From Palsa-504 sp963839095 (GTDB lineage Bacteria > Actinomycetota > Actinomycetes > Streptosporangiales > Streptosporangiaceae): DNA of 64,000 nucleotides. The DNA is taken from the NCBI GenBank assembly GCA_963839095.1, contig CAWIUF010000004.1, forward strand, positions 5,106 through 69,105, written 5' to 3'. Of this stretch, positions 26,783 to 39,486 are shown piece by piece. A program made the translations under genes and the position numbers. Each line of letters starts with the position of its first letter. Position 1 is the stretch's first letter. The notes under the pieces were generated by a model. That model was given only the letters and a program-made list of their open reading frames with translations, had not been told where the DNA came from and did no database searches.

Positions 26783-27139
26783 ATGGGCGAGGTAATCGCG
26801 CATCTGGCGATGTCGCTGGACGGCTTCATCGCCGATCCGGACGACGGCTGCGAGGAGCTGTTCGGCTTCTTCTTCGAGAGCTCAGTCGAGTCCGCGGTCG
26901 CGAAGGCCCGCGAGCTGGCCGGCGACCAGGACATCAGCATCGCCGGCGCCACGATCACCCGCGGCTGCCTGGACGCCGGGCTGCTGGACGCGATCCAGGT
27001 CAGCCTGGTGCCGGTGATCCTCGGCTACGGGATTCCCTGGCTGGCCGGCACCCGCGGCCCGGTGCGCCTGTCCGACCCCATGGTGATCGAGGACCATGGC
27101 GTCACCCACCTCCGCTACCAGGTACGACGGGAGGGCTGA
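26783..27139 (+). CDS. Dihydrofolate-reductase-like protein, internally shortened
   Basis: A 118-residue frame after GGGAGG. The start (VIAHLAMSLDGFIADPDD) and the end (LLDAIQVSLVPVILGYG and VTHLRYQVRR) are typical of the RibD/DHFR-like family, whose members have about 180-200 residues. The middle, with the NADPH-binding strand and helix, is missing between FGFFFE and SVESAVAKA. The frame is kept, so a protein may be made, but it should lack much of the cofactor site. It sits three bases before a full-length paralogue. Confidence 0.7.
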   Translation: MGEVIAHLAMSLDGFIADPDDGCEELFGFFFESSVESAVAKARELAGDQDISIAGATITRGCLDAGLLDAIQVSLVPVILGYGIPWLAGTRGPVRLSDPMVIEDHGVTHLRYQVRREG

Positions 27140-27142
27140 CTC

Positions 27143-27733
27143 ATGGGAGTCATCCGCGTGGACATGACCATCTCCCTGGACGGCTACGTCACCGGGCCGC
27201 GCGACAGCATGGACGACCCGATGGGCGCCGGCGGGTTCCGCCTGTTCAACTGGCTCGACCGGCGCGACGACCCGGGACCGAGCGGTCAGGTGTACGCCGA
27301 GACGATGGCCAGCCGGGCCGTCATCTCCGGCCGCCGCACCTACGAGCACGCACGTCGCTGGCAGGGCGACCACCACGACGGCGTGCCGATCTTCATCCTC
27401 ACTCACCAGGTCCCGGACGAGCCGCCGCCGGGCAGCGTCCGCTACGCCACCGACGTGGGCGAGTGCGCGGCCCAGGCCCGCGAGGCCGCCGGTGACGGCG
27501 ATGTGGTGGTGATGGGAGCCGGGGCCGCGCAGGCCCTGCTCCGGGCCGGGGAAATCGACGAGCTGGAACTGCACGTCGTCCCGGTCCTGCTGGGCCAGGG
27601 CCGGCGGCTGTTCGACCACCTGCCCGCCGAGTACATCGAGCTCAACCTGGAGCGCTGCCTGACCACCCCGGACGTCAAGGACCCAGCGCAGCGCGTCACC
27701 CACATGCGCTACCGCGTCCGCTCGGGGGTCTAG
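27143..27733 (+). CDS. Dihydrofolate-reductase-like (RibD C-terminal) protein
   Basis: A 196-residue full-length member of the RibD C-terminal/DHFR-like family, NADPH-dependent reductases of uncertain substrate. Visible features: VDMTISLDGYVTGPRDSMD, VISGRRTYEHA, VPIFILTHQVP, VVVMGAGAAQALLRAGEID and a C-terminal RVTHMRYRV. It follows the shortened paralogue by three bases, so the two are co-transcribed and arose by tandem duplication. Confidence 0.88.
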   Translation: MGVIRVDMTISLDGYVTGPRDSMDDPMGAGGFRLFNWLDRRDDPGPSGQVYAETMASRAVISGRRTYEHARRWQGDHHDGVPIFILTHQVPDEPPPGSVRYATDVGECAAQAREAAGDGDVVVMGAGAAQALLRAGEIDELELHVVPVLLGQGRRLFDHLPAEYIELNLERCLTTPDVKDPAQRVTHMRYRVRSGV

Positions 27734-27793
27734 CGCTCGCGCTAGCCGCCGCTAATCTCACCGACAGCTCCGGGCCCGCCAGGACTACGCCGC

Positions 27794-28440
27794 TTACGCG
27801 GAGCCGTCGCCGGTGCCCGGGTCGATGAAGAAGTTGTCGCGGAACAGCCCGGTCGGGTCGTAGCGCCGCTTGAGCGCCCGGAGCCGGGTCAGGTGCCCGG
27901 GCGGGAACGCCCGCTCGAGCACCTCCGGGCCGGTCGCGGTCTCGAAGCTGAGGTACAGGCCCTCCATCTGCGGGACGAGCTTCTCCCACCACGAGTCGAT
28001 CCCCGAAGCGCGGGAGCCGAACGCGGCCACGGAGAAGTTCGCCTCCCGCCACCCGTACGCGGTGGCGTCGGCGGCCACATCGGACACCGCCCCGCCTACG
28101 GCGCGGATCGCGCAGAAATACGAGGCGCCTGCCTCGAGCATCGCGGCGACCTCCGTCGCGAAGGCTGGCGTGAGGTGGCGGACCAGCCCGGAGCGCGAGT
28201 GCGGCTCGCCCTGGCCCTGCTGCGGCGCTTCGCTCAGCATCGCCTGCATGAGCTGGTCGTAGCCGGTCAGCGTGATCGACTGGTCGAGTAGCGGGGCGAC
28301 GCCGGCGATGGGCTGCAGCCGCTCGATGATCACCTCGGAGTCGTCGGAGTCGACCACCAGCAGCGCCTGGGCCAGCTGCCGCCCGCCCTGGCGGATGCCA
28401 GCCAGCCGGAAATCAGCCAGCCGGGCCGCTAGCCTCCGCG
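27794..28440 (-). pseudogene. FAD-linked oxidase C-terminal remnant (BBE type)
   Basis: Reads DQSITLTGYDQLMQAML, SYFCAIRAVGG, and ends LKRRYDPTGLFRDNFFIDP, the berberine-bridge-enzyme C-terminus of FAD-linked oxidases. The N-terminal FAD-binding domain of about 200-250 residues is absent: upstream DNA belongs to the PH-domain gene. No natural start is present. It was probably cut by a deletion that joined it to the PH gene. Confidence 0.75.
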
Positions 28441-29707
28441 CTGCGGGCCCTCCGGCCGAGGGCGGCCAGCTCGTCGAGGAGTTCCCGCGCCTGGTCCGCC
28501 GGGCGATCCCGGAACGCCGCGTGCGCCCGCCGCCCGGCCGCGTCACCGTGCACCGAGGCCAGCGACAGCCGCCGCTGCACCGGCCCCTGGGTGAACCGGA
28601 CGCTCTGCAGCTTCTCCAGTTTCATGTACACGGTCTTCCTGGTCACCCGCCCGGTGACGGTGACCGCCATCAGCTCGTTGTGCCCCGAGGCCAGGAAATG
28701 GTAGCTCAGCGGCGCCTTGATCCGCGCCCGGCCGGCGGCCGGGCCAGCTCCGGCCGGTCAGGACCGAAGACCAGCCCGATCAGGTACTGCGCCTCGCTCA
28801 TGGGGCCCACCGGGAGCAGGGCCTTGGTCAGGCCGCCGGCCTGCGGCCCGGAGTCCCGCCCGGCTACCCCCGCAACATCAACCACAAGACGACACCAGCC
28901 GAACGGGCGCCAGATCAGTGGTTGCACCAGCCGGACTGCCTGCACCCGGCGGAACGGGATCGTCTCTGCCACCGTGCTCAGCAGCCCGCGACGGATCCTT
29001 ATCCCGTCGTGGGAGGTGGCCACCGTGAAGCCGTAGCGGCCCGTCAGCTGCCGCCAGGTCCTGGTCACGAGCCCGAGCGCGAACACGCCGAGGGTGGACT
29101 CCGACGCGAGGAACAGGGCGGGCGTCGCCTCGGCGGCGGCCACCGCGACGGCCGCCAGGGCCGCGAACCTGGGCGCGGCCCGCAGCAGCGTGGCCCCGAT
29201 CACCCGGCCCGCCGGGACACTGATCACCGGGCGCTCGGCGGGCTCCGGGGCGGCCGGGTCGAGACCGTGGTGCCCGGCCAGCAGCACGGTCCGCAGCCGG
29301 GCGGCCTCCCCGACGGTCAGGTAGGCCAGCCGGTCGCCACCCTTCCCGGCGCCGGCCAGCCTGATCCGCAGGCACGCCAGGCCCAGGACGCGCGCCAGGA
29401 ACGGCCGCACCACGTCGACCGCCTGGATCCGGGCCATCGGGAGCTGCCGGGAATCGCGGCGCAGCAGGCCCGTCTCGATGCGCAGGGTGGCGCCGTCCAG
29501 CTTCCACCGGGTGACCAGCCACCGGACGAAGCCGGCCACCACCAGCGCGGCGGCCCCCGCCACCTGGATGACGTAGGCCCGCAGGCCGTCGGCCGTCACC
29601 AGGCTCAGCACGGCGATGCCGAGCAGGCTGGACAGCAGCCGTCCCGCGTTGATGAACGGCGACAGCGGATGCAGGCGATGCCAGCCCGCCCCCAGTTCCT
29701 CGGTCAC
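28413..29707 (-). pseudogene. YdbT-like bacterial PH-domain membrane protein (frameshifted)
   Basis: Starts at a GTG overlapping the previous stop (GTGA) with VTEELGAGWHRLHPLSP. It shows membrane helices (LLSSLLGIAVLSLVTADGL and ALVVAGFVRWLVTRW) and bPH2 motifs (RRDSRQLPMARIQAVDVV and VAETIPFRRVQAVRLVQP). Near 28720 the frame shifts; the third PH-like segment (VYMKLEKLQSVRFTQGPVQR) lies in another frame and ends about 28413. YdbT-type proteins normally have three such domains in about 450-500 residues. One indel, real or error, separates the last one. Confidence 0.7.
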
Positions 29708-30183
29708 AGGCCTGCGGCCCTGGCCTCGCCGAGCACGGCGAGGCGGTCCCGCAGGCGCGCGGCCTCGTCCCGCTCCAGGCCGGGTATCCGCGCGTCGCTG
29801 GCGGCCGCCGCCGTGTGCAGCTGCACCGTGGCCAGCCGGAACGCCCGCTCGAACGGCCCGGCCGTGATCTCGACGTACTGCATCCGCCCGTACGGCACCA
29901 CCGAGACCCGGCGGACCAGCACGCCGCGCGCCACGATCAGGTCCTCGTCCCGCTCCCGGTACGCCCAGGCCCGGTAGCGGCGCCGCTCGACCCACAAGAC
30001 GACTCCCGCCGCCACGGCCACGACCGCCGCTGCCGCCGCTCCCGCCCAGGCGCCCACCGCCATCCCGGCCGCGACCCCCGCGACCACGGCGAGCACCGGC
30101 CCCGCCACCGCTACCTGACTCAGCCGCATCCGCCACAACCGCGCCGAAGGGACCATCCAGCCCGGCGACGCGTCAGCAGCCAT
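29704..30183 (-). CDS. YdbS-like bacterial PH-domain membrane protein
   Basis: A 159-residue protein starting MAADASPGWMVP. Two hydrophobic helices (AVAGPVLAVVAGVAAGMAVG and AAAAVVAVAAGVVLWV) precede one bPH2 domain (EDLIVARGVLVRRVSVVP, then RMQYVEITAGPFERAF). It overlaps the next gene by four bases, the usual ydbS-ydbT pairing. In other bacteria this pair resists certain membrane-active agents; no more specific role can be read here. Confidence 0.82.
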   Translation of the reverse strand: MAADASPGWMVPSARLWRMRLSQVAVAGPVLAVVAGVAAGMAVGAWAGAAAAAVVAVAAGVVLWVERRRYRAWAYRERDEDLIVARGVLVRRVSVVPYGRMQYVEITAGPFERAFRLATVQLHTAAAASDARIPGLERDEAARLRDRLAVLGEARAAGL

Positions 30184-30273
30184 GACTAAACGGTACACAT
30201 CCTCCAGACCCGGTTCCTTCTGAAAAACCCGGCGGGAGACTCAGCCTTTCCAGGACTGCCGCGTCATACAGTC

Positions 30274-30801
30274 GTGAGCGGACAGGCGAAGGCTCCCCAG
30301 GACACCTGGCGAGCACCGGACGATGTGGTGGCCGGGCTGTTCCGCGAGCACGGCCTCTCGCTGGTCCGGCTGGCGGTGCTGCTGACCGGGGACCGGGCCA
30401 CGGCCGAGGATGTCGTGCAGGATTCCTTCCTCAGGTTCCAGCGCGCCCTGCCGCGGCTACGCGACCAGGACAAGGCCCTCGCCTATCTGCGGGCCTCCGT
30501 CGTGAACGGGTGCCGGTCCGTGCTGCGCAGCCGGCGCCGGCTCCAGTTCGGGACGAACGAGGATGGCCCGCCCGTCTCGTCAGCGGAGACAGCAGTCATA
30601 GCTGAGCAAGAACGCCGGCTGGTGCTGGCCGCGGTGAGCCGGCTGCCGGTGCGCATGCGCGAGGTCCTGGCGCTGCGCTACTACCTGGACCTGCCGTACG
30701 AGGAGATCGCCGCCGTGCTCGGCGTCACCAAGGGCACCGTGTCCTCGACCATGTCCCGGGCCCTGGCCGCGCTCGGCCGCGACCTGAAGGAGGAACTGTG
30801 A
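30274..30801 (+). CDS. SigE-family ECF sigma factor
   Basis: A 175-residue ECF sigma factor from a GTG. Region 2: DRATAEDVVQDSFLRFQRAL; region 4: LPVRMREVLALRYYLDLPY, then IAAVLGVTKGTVSSTMSRAL. These match the actinobacterial SigE-type (SCO-like) ECF group. Its stop overlaps the GTG of the next gene (GTGA), so the two are made together. The partner is a membrane protein likely to bind or sense for it. Confidence 0.9.
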   Translation: MSGQAKAPQDTWRAPDDVVAGLFREHGLSLVRLAVLLTGDRATAEDVVQDSFLRFQRALPRLRDQDKALAYLRASVVNGCRSVLRSRRRLQFGTNEDGPPVSSAETAVIAEQERRLVLAAVSRLPVRMREVLALRYYLDLPYEEIAAVLGVTKGTVSSTMSRALAALGRDLKEEL

Positions 30802-31942
30802 GCAGGCTGGAGGACCGGCTGCGCGACGCCTACCACGACGAAGCAGGAGCCGTGACGCCCGAGAGCATCGTCGGCCTCGGCGCGGCGATAGCGGCCCAGT
30901 CGGCCGGGACGCGACGGCCGTCGCGATTCAGGCGAGCGCCACGGTGGGGCCGCTGGCTGACCCCGCTGGCGGCCGCCGCGGCCGTCGTCCTGATCGTGGT
31001 CGTGGCGGCGGTGGCCATACCGCACGGCACCGGCCAGCCCCAGGCCACCCCGGGGGCGCCGCCGACGTACCTGATCGACGACGCGAGCGGGGTGTCGCCG
31101 CTGCCGGTGCGCAACGCGGTCACGGGAGCCCTGGTGGCGCGGGTCACGGTGCCGCCGGGGTATCCGGGCGGGAACAGCCGCACGTTCATCACGGGCGTCG
31201 CGACCGGCAACGGGCGGGACTACCTGGTCGCTGAGTACGCCAATCCCTGCCGGTCGTGGATCTACCAGTTCAGCCTGGACCACGCGGGCCAGCCGTCCGC
31301 GCTGAAACCGTTCGCCGCCTTGCCGACCGTCCGGAGCGAGCTGTACGGCCTGACCATCAGCGGCAACGGGCAGCTGGTCGGCTTCACCACGACCGCCTGC
31401 ATGGGCGCGAAGCCGCAGCCGAACTACGTAGGCGTCACGAACATCCGCACCGGGCGCACCACCCGGTGGACCGCCCCGGCCGGCAACTCGGTGGACGCCG
31501 TGTCCCTCACCGCGGACGGCAAGCAGCTCTGCTACAGCCTCCAGGGCGAGGGACCCCCGTCGCTGGTCCGGGTCATCCCGACGAATGCGGCTCCCGGCAG
31601 CGCCGCCGGTCTCGGCCGGACCGTGGCCACGCCCCGGGCCGGCCACTGGATCTCCTTCTCCGCCATCTCCGCCGACGGCAGCCAGGTCTACTTCTCCGAT
31701 GTCCCCGAGTCGAACCTGGCTAACGGCCAGATCCGGGTGACGGACCTGACCACCGGGCGGTCGCGCGTCGTGTACGCACCCGCGGGGGCACCGGGCCTGA
31801 TCGCACCTGATCCCGGCGTCCGGCACCTGCTGCTCCAGGTCGGAGCGCAGCCGCCGCAGCCAGGACGGCTGGTCCGGCTCGACCTGGCCACCGGGAAGAT
31901 TACGGACCTGCCGTCCCGGCGGTTCGTGCTGCCCGCCGTCCT

Positions 31943-31952
<10 letters not shown>
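30798..31952 (+). CDS. Sigma-partner membrane protein with beta-propeller-like outer domain
   Basis: A 384-residue protein. A short cytoplasmic N-terminus (MSRLEDRLRDAYHDEAGAV) leads to one membrane helix (WLTPLAAAAAVVLIVVVAAV) and a large outer part with repeated beta segments (NGRDYLVAEYANPC, YGLTISGNGQLVGF, FSAISADGSQVYFSD, LVRLDLATGKITDLP) that look like propeller blades. It overlaps the SigE gene by four bases and ends 10 bp inside the metH 3' end. Probably the sensor or anti-sigma partner. Confidence 0.75.
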
Positions 31953-35543
<3,591 letters not shown>

Positions 35544-35560
35544 TCCGCACCTCCCGTTGT

Positions 35561-35642
35561 GGGAGGCGCCCTTGCGTCACGACGAATCGCACGGGACCGA
35601 GCGTGGCGGGTGTGTCACCCGTTGCAGCGCCTCTCGCTCCCG
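35561..35642 (-). promoter_or_regulatory. Probable S-adenosylhomocysteine riboswitch (metH leader)
   Basis: On the minus strand the leader has GCGAGAGGCGCTGCAACGGG, a hairpin (CGGGTG-ACA-CACCCG), CCACGCTCGG, then GCAAGGGCGCCTCCC. This matches the layout of SAH riboswitches: GCGCTGCAA, CCAGGCTCG-like, and a 3' strand GGCGC(C)TC. GAGGCGC pairs with GCGCCTC. The last bases, CCTCCC, can instead pair with the ribosome-binding GGGAGG at 35550-35555. Binding of SAH would free the ribosome-binding site and switch metH on. Confidence 0.75.
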
Positions 35643-35738
35643 AACCCAGGTTACAGTGTCCGGCCCCAATTTCTCGACCGAATTCTTGTGGCTAGCCACA
35701 ACCAGCTGATCATGCGTGCGGCGCGGTGACGAACGCGG

Positions 35739-36887
35739 TCACAGGTCGCCCAGGTCGCTGAGCCTCATGGATTCCTGGTACCAGCGGTAGTACCAGCGGC
35801 CGATGATCTCCTGCTCGGACGGCACCAGCACCCCGCCGCGGGCGTAGGCGCGGGACTTCATGTTCGGCTGGCACCATTCCGACGCGGCGAAATCCTGCTC
35901 GTTGACCCGGTGGAAGAGCTCTACGGTGTCGCTCAGGTCGTACCCGGCCACCGTCGACGGCGGGAACAGCCACTCGCACACCACCGTGGTGACCTCCGCG
36001 CTCACCGGCTCGAACCGGTGCGCGATGACGTGATCGGGCAGCAGCGACAGGAAGCAGTTGGGCCGCATCACCATGCCGTAGTACTTGCGGTCGTCGTGGT
36101 CCTCCAGTCCCGGCAGCCGGGGCAGCACGGTGCTGCCGCTGACCGAGAACGAGTCCTTGTGCTCGGCGAACAGGTAGCCGTTGGTGTCGTAGGTGACGGG
36201 CGCGCCCCCGGCCAGGTTGCGGAACTGCGGCAGCGTGTCCACCAGCTCGGGGTGGATGGCGTTGCAGTGGTAGCACTCCTGGAAGTTCTCCTGGATGATC
36301 TTCCAGTTCGCGGTCACCGTGTAGTCCACCCGGTGGCCCACGACCAGGCCGGCCAGGCCGTAGCGGCCGAACTTGGCCCGGTCCCCGCCGAGCCGGAAAT
36401 CCAGCTGCGGCCACACCAGGTCCTCCAGCGGCGCCGGCTCCTCGGCCAGGTTCAGCCAGACCATGCCGTGCCACTGCCCCAGGTGCACCGGGTGCAGGCC
36501 GAAGTCGGCCTTGTCGGCGGTGCCCATCGAGCTCCAGTTGGGCGCGCTCATCAGGCTGCCGTCCAGCCGGTAGGTCCAGGAGTGGTACGGGCAGCGGATC
36601 GACCGGCCGACGTCGCCGCGGTCGGTCAGGCACAGCGTCGAGCCGCGGTGCCGGCAGACGTTGAGGAAGGCACGCAGCTCGCCGTCGCGGCCGCGGACCA
36701 CGATGACGTTCTCGTTCCCGACGGTGACCCGCACGAAGCGGCCCGGCGACGGCACGTCCTCGGCCCGGCACACGTACTGCCACTGCCGTTCGAAGATGTT
36801 CCGCTTCTCCCGCTCGAAGATCTCGGGGTCGGTGTAGTACCGGCCGGGCAGGGTCGGCAGGAACATCGTGGCCGGGGCCATGGTCAT
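35739..36887 (-). CDS. Rieske aromatic-ring-hydroxylating oxygenase, alpha subunit
   Basis: A 382-residue Rieske non-haem iron oxygenase. The 2Fe-2S ligands are C78-x-H80 (NVCRHRGSTLC) and C99-x2-H102 (RCPYHSW). The mononuclear-iron histidines are in NFQECYHCNAIHPELV (H-x4-H). Start chosen at MTMAPATM with GGGAG seven bases before. Electrons must come from a reductase/ferredoxin; the upstream P450 fusion carries such domains but normally serves itself. It follows the P450 gene by 98 bp on the same strand. Substrate unknown; carnitine- or aromatic-type oxygenases are both possible. Confidence 0.92.
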   Translation of the reverse strand: MTMAPATMFLPTLPGRYYTDPEIFEREKRNIFERQWQYVCRAEDVPSPGRFVRVTVGNENVIVVRGRDGELRAFLNVCRHRGSTLCLTDRGDVGRSIRCPYHSWTYRLDGSLMSAPNWSSMGTADKADFGLHPVHLGQWHGMVWLNLAEEPAPLEDLVWPQLDFRLGGDRAKFGRYGLAGLVVGHRVDYTVTANWKIIQENFQECYHCNAIHPELVDTLPQFRNLAGGAPVTYDTNGYLFAEHKDSFSVSGSTVLPRLPGLEDHDDRKYYGMVMRPNCFLSLLPDHVIAHRFEPVSAEVTTVVCEWLFPPSTVAGYDLSDTVELFHRVNEQDFAASEWCQPNMKSRAYARGGVLVPSEQEIIGRWYYRWYQESMRLSDLGDL

Positions 36888-36985
36888 GGCTCGCTCCCTT
36901 CGCTGACTCACGCTAGCTACACGCTACGACGGGGGTCAGCCTGACCAGCAAAGACGGTATCCAGCTCCATTCCCGGCCGCCTGAC

Positions 36986-39220
36986 CTACAGGTCGAGGAC
37001 GAGGCGCGCGGTGCACGAGCGGGATACGCAGATCATCATGCAGTCCCCGGCCGCGCGCTCCTCCTCGGTCAGCACCGAGTCGCGGTGGTCCGGCAGGCCG
37101 GACAGCACCCCGGTCTCGCAGGTGCCGCAGGTACCCTCGGCGCAGGACGACAGCACCCCGACCCCGGCCTCCTCCACCACGTCGAGGATCGAGCGGTCCG
37201 GCGGGACCGTCAGCCGCAGCTCGCTGCGGGCCAGTTCCACGTCGAAGGCCCCGGCCCGGACCGGCGCGCTCAGCGGCCGGGCGCTGAACCGCTCCACGTG
37301 CAGCGACCGGGGCGGCCAGGCCCGGCAGCGCTCCTCGACCGCGGCTAGCAGCGGCTCGGGGCCGCAGCAGTAGACCAGCGTGCCCGGCTGCGGCGTGCCC
37401 AGCACCGAGTCCAGGTCGAGCAGTCCCGTCTCGTCCTGCGGGGCTACCGTGACCCGGTCGCCGTACCGGGCCAGCTCGGGCAGGAACGCCATCGAGTCCC
37501 GCTGCCGCCCGCCGTACAGCAGCCGCCAGTCCGCCCCGGCCGCCGTCGCCGCCGCGATCATCGGCAGGATCGGCGTGATCCCGATGCCGCCCGCGATGAA
37601 CTCATACCGCGGCGAGCCCGCCAGCTCGAAGTTGTTGCGCGGCCCGCGGACCCGGACCGTGTCACCGGCCCTTAGCCGGTCGTGGACGAACATCGAGCCG
37701 CCGCCGCCCCGCTCGTCGCGCAGGATGCCCAGCCGCCACACGTGGCGGTCGGCCGGGTCACCACATAGCGAGTACTGCCGGGTAGGCGCCCCGGACAGGA
37801 TCAGGTCCACGTGCGCGCCCGGCGCCCACGGGGGCAGCGGGCTGTCCGCGACCTGGCGCAGGGTCAGCGCCGCCACGCCGTCCGCAGCCTCGTCCTTGCT
37901 CTCCACCCGGACGTCCGCCTCGAACTCCCGGGTGAGCACGGTCACGCTGACCGAGTCGCGCCGCACGGTCTCCACGTGCGCGTGATGCTCCGCAGCCGCG
38001 GTCGCCGGGAACGCCAGGTGCAGGTTGTCCCAGACGTACATGTTCGGCGTGGTGCGGTAGCGCACCGGCGGGGCGGCGATCGTGTAGTCGCCGAGGACCG
38101 GCAGCGCCTCCTCCAGCGCGACCTTCGCCTCGAGGCGGGCCAGCGGCGCGCCGAGGCAGCCGTGCATCCCCTCGCCAAACCCCAGGTGCCGGAACCGCCC
38201 CCGGGTCACGTCGTACCGGTCGGGATCGGCGAACCGCCGCTCGTCGCGGTTCGCGGCCCCGTAGACCAGCACGACCCGCCCGCCGGCCGGGATCGTGACG
38301 CCGTGCAGGGTGACCTCGCGCGACGTCGTCCGGCCGACCAGCTGCAGGGGAGTGGCCAGCCGGATCGCCTCCTCGACCGCGTCCGGGACCAGGGCCGGGT
38401 CCTGGCGCAGGATGGCGCGCTGATCCGGGTTCTCGGCCAGCAGCTTGAACAGCGTCCCGATCAGCCCGGCGGTGCTCTCCACCCCGCCCAGGAACAGCAC
38501 CATCATCAGGCCGAGCACCTCCGAGGCGACCCCGAAGTCTTCCTCGGCGAACGGCACGCCGTCGATCTCGGCGGTGACCAGGTGGGTCACCAGGTCCCCG
38601 CGCGGGCGGGCGCGCCGCTCGTGCAGCAGGTCGATGAAGTAAGCCTGGATGCCGGCCGTGGCGGCCTTGGCCACCGGGGTGAGCCGGGAGTCGTCGGGCT
38701 TGCGGTCCTTGAGCTCGTGCACCCACCGGTTGAGCTGCTCCCGGCCCTGCGCGCGGGCGGCCGGCAGGCCGAGCAGGTCGAAGAACACCTCGTTGGGTGT
38801 CGGCCAGGCCAGTTCCTGGGCCAGGTCCACGGTGCCCCGGTGCCGCCAGGCGTCCACCAGGCCGCGCACCACCGCGCGGACGGCGTCCTCCCGCTCGGCG
38901 ATCCGGTTGGGCAGCAGCTGCGGCTGGATCATCCGCCGGACCTGGTCGTGTCGCGGGTTGTCGATGTCCGGCAGGAAGCCGGGGCCGCTCTGGTCCTTGG
39001 CGGTGTCGTCGATGTCGATGCCCTCGTAGGACAGGAACGTCTGCGGGTCCGTGGCGGCCGCCCGCACGTCCTCGAACCGGGACAGCGCCCACCAGTTCCA
39101 CTTCTCGCTGTAGAACACCGGGGCCTCGTCGCGCATCCACCGGTACACGGTGAACGGATCAGCCTGGAACTCCCGGCTGAACGGGTCGTACTCCGTCACC
39201 TGCGTCGAGCTGATGCTCAT
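36986..39220 (-). CDS. Self-sufficient cytochrome P450 (CYP116B-like fusion)
   Basis: About 744 residues in three parts. P450 (about 1-410): ExxR in VEEAIRLATP, I-helix LFLGGVESTAG, haem-cysteine loop FGEGMHGCLGAP. Then a phthalate-dioxygenase-reductase-like domain (TRQYSLCGDP for FMN, ITPILPMIAAA for NAD(P)H, YCCGPEPLL). Then a 2Fe-2S ferredoxin (SSCAEGTCGTCETG and a later Cys). This is the P450RhF/CYP116B layout, a single-chain monooxygenase needing only NAD(P)H and O2. Start at MSISSTQVTEYDP; upstream codons are not part of the family. First gene of an operon with the Rieske oxygenase, divergent from the LAL regulator. Confidence 0.93.
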   Translation of the reverse strand: MSISSTQVTEYDPFSREFQADPFTVYRWMRDEAPVFYSEKWNWWALSRFEDVRAAATDPQTFLSYEGIDIDDTAKDQSGPGFLPDIDNPRHDQVRRMIQPQLLPNRIAEREDAVRAVVRGLVDAWRHRGTVDLAQELAWPTPNEVFFDLLGLPAARAQGREQLNRWVHELKDRKPDDSRLTPVAKAATAGIQAYFIDLLHERRARPRGDLVTHLVTAEIDGVPFAEEDFGVASEVLGLMMVLFLGGVESTAGLIGTLFKLLAENPDQRAILRQDPALVPDAVEEAIRLATPLQLVGRTTSREVTLHGVTIPAGGRVVLVYGAANRDERRFADPDRYDVTRGRFRHLGFGEGMHGCLGAPLARLEAKVALEEALPVLGDYTIAAPPVRYRTTPNMYVWDNLHLAFPATAAAEHHAHVETVRRDSVSVTVLTREFEADVRVESKDEAADGVAALTLRQVADSPLPPWAPGAHVDLILSGAPTRQYSLCGDPADRHVWRLGILRDERGGGGSMFVHDRLRAGDTVRVRGPRNNFELAGSPRYEFIAGGIGITPILPMIAAATAAGADWRLLYGGRQRDSMAFLPELARYGDRVTVAPQDETGLLDLDSVLGTPQPGTLVYCCGPEPLLAAVEERCRAWPPRSLHVERFSARPLSAPVRAGAFDVELARSELRLTVPPDRSILDVVEEAGVGVLSSCAEGTCGTCETGVLSGLPDHRDSVLTEEERAAGDCMMICVSRSCTARLVLDL

Positions 39221-39284
39221 CGTCCCGCCTTCGCGACCGCCCATCGTCTCGCCTGCGCTACCCGATTGGACAGGAATTAGAATT

Positions 39285-39302
39285 TGTTGGATCGTTCCAA
39301 CA
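39285..39302. promoter_or_regulatory. Operator-like palindrome upstream of P450 gene
   Basis: TGTTGGA-TCGT-TCCAACA, seven-base arms with a four-base spacer, in the 266-bp space between the P450 and LAL starts, 65 bp upstream of the P450 ATG. The CG-centred form resembles LacI-family operators. GATCGTTCCAAC recurs exactly at 45884-45895 before the LacI-family gene, so that regulator is the likely binder. Confidence 0.55.
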
Positions 39303-39486
39303 GCATCCCTCCGCGGATAACCCATGTCAATACTCAGGCGATCCCATTTCCCTACCACGTCGCGCGGAATGACCACCCGGGCACCGCCGGCGATGAGCGC
39401 CCCCCGCAGTTGTCCCGGCCGCGCCCACCAGGCACGGAAACAGCAGCGACCAGGGCGCCGCCGGGAGCTCGTGTGATGATAGAGCG

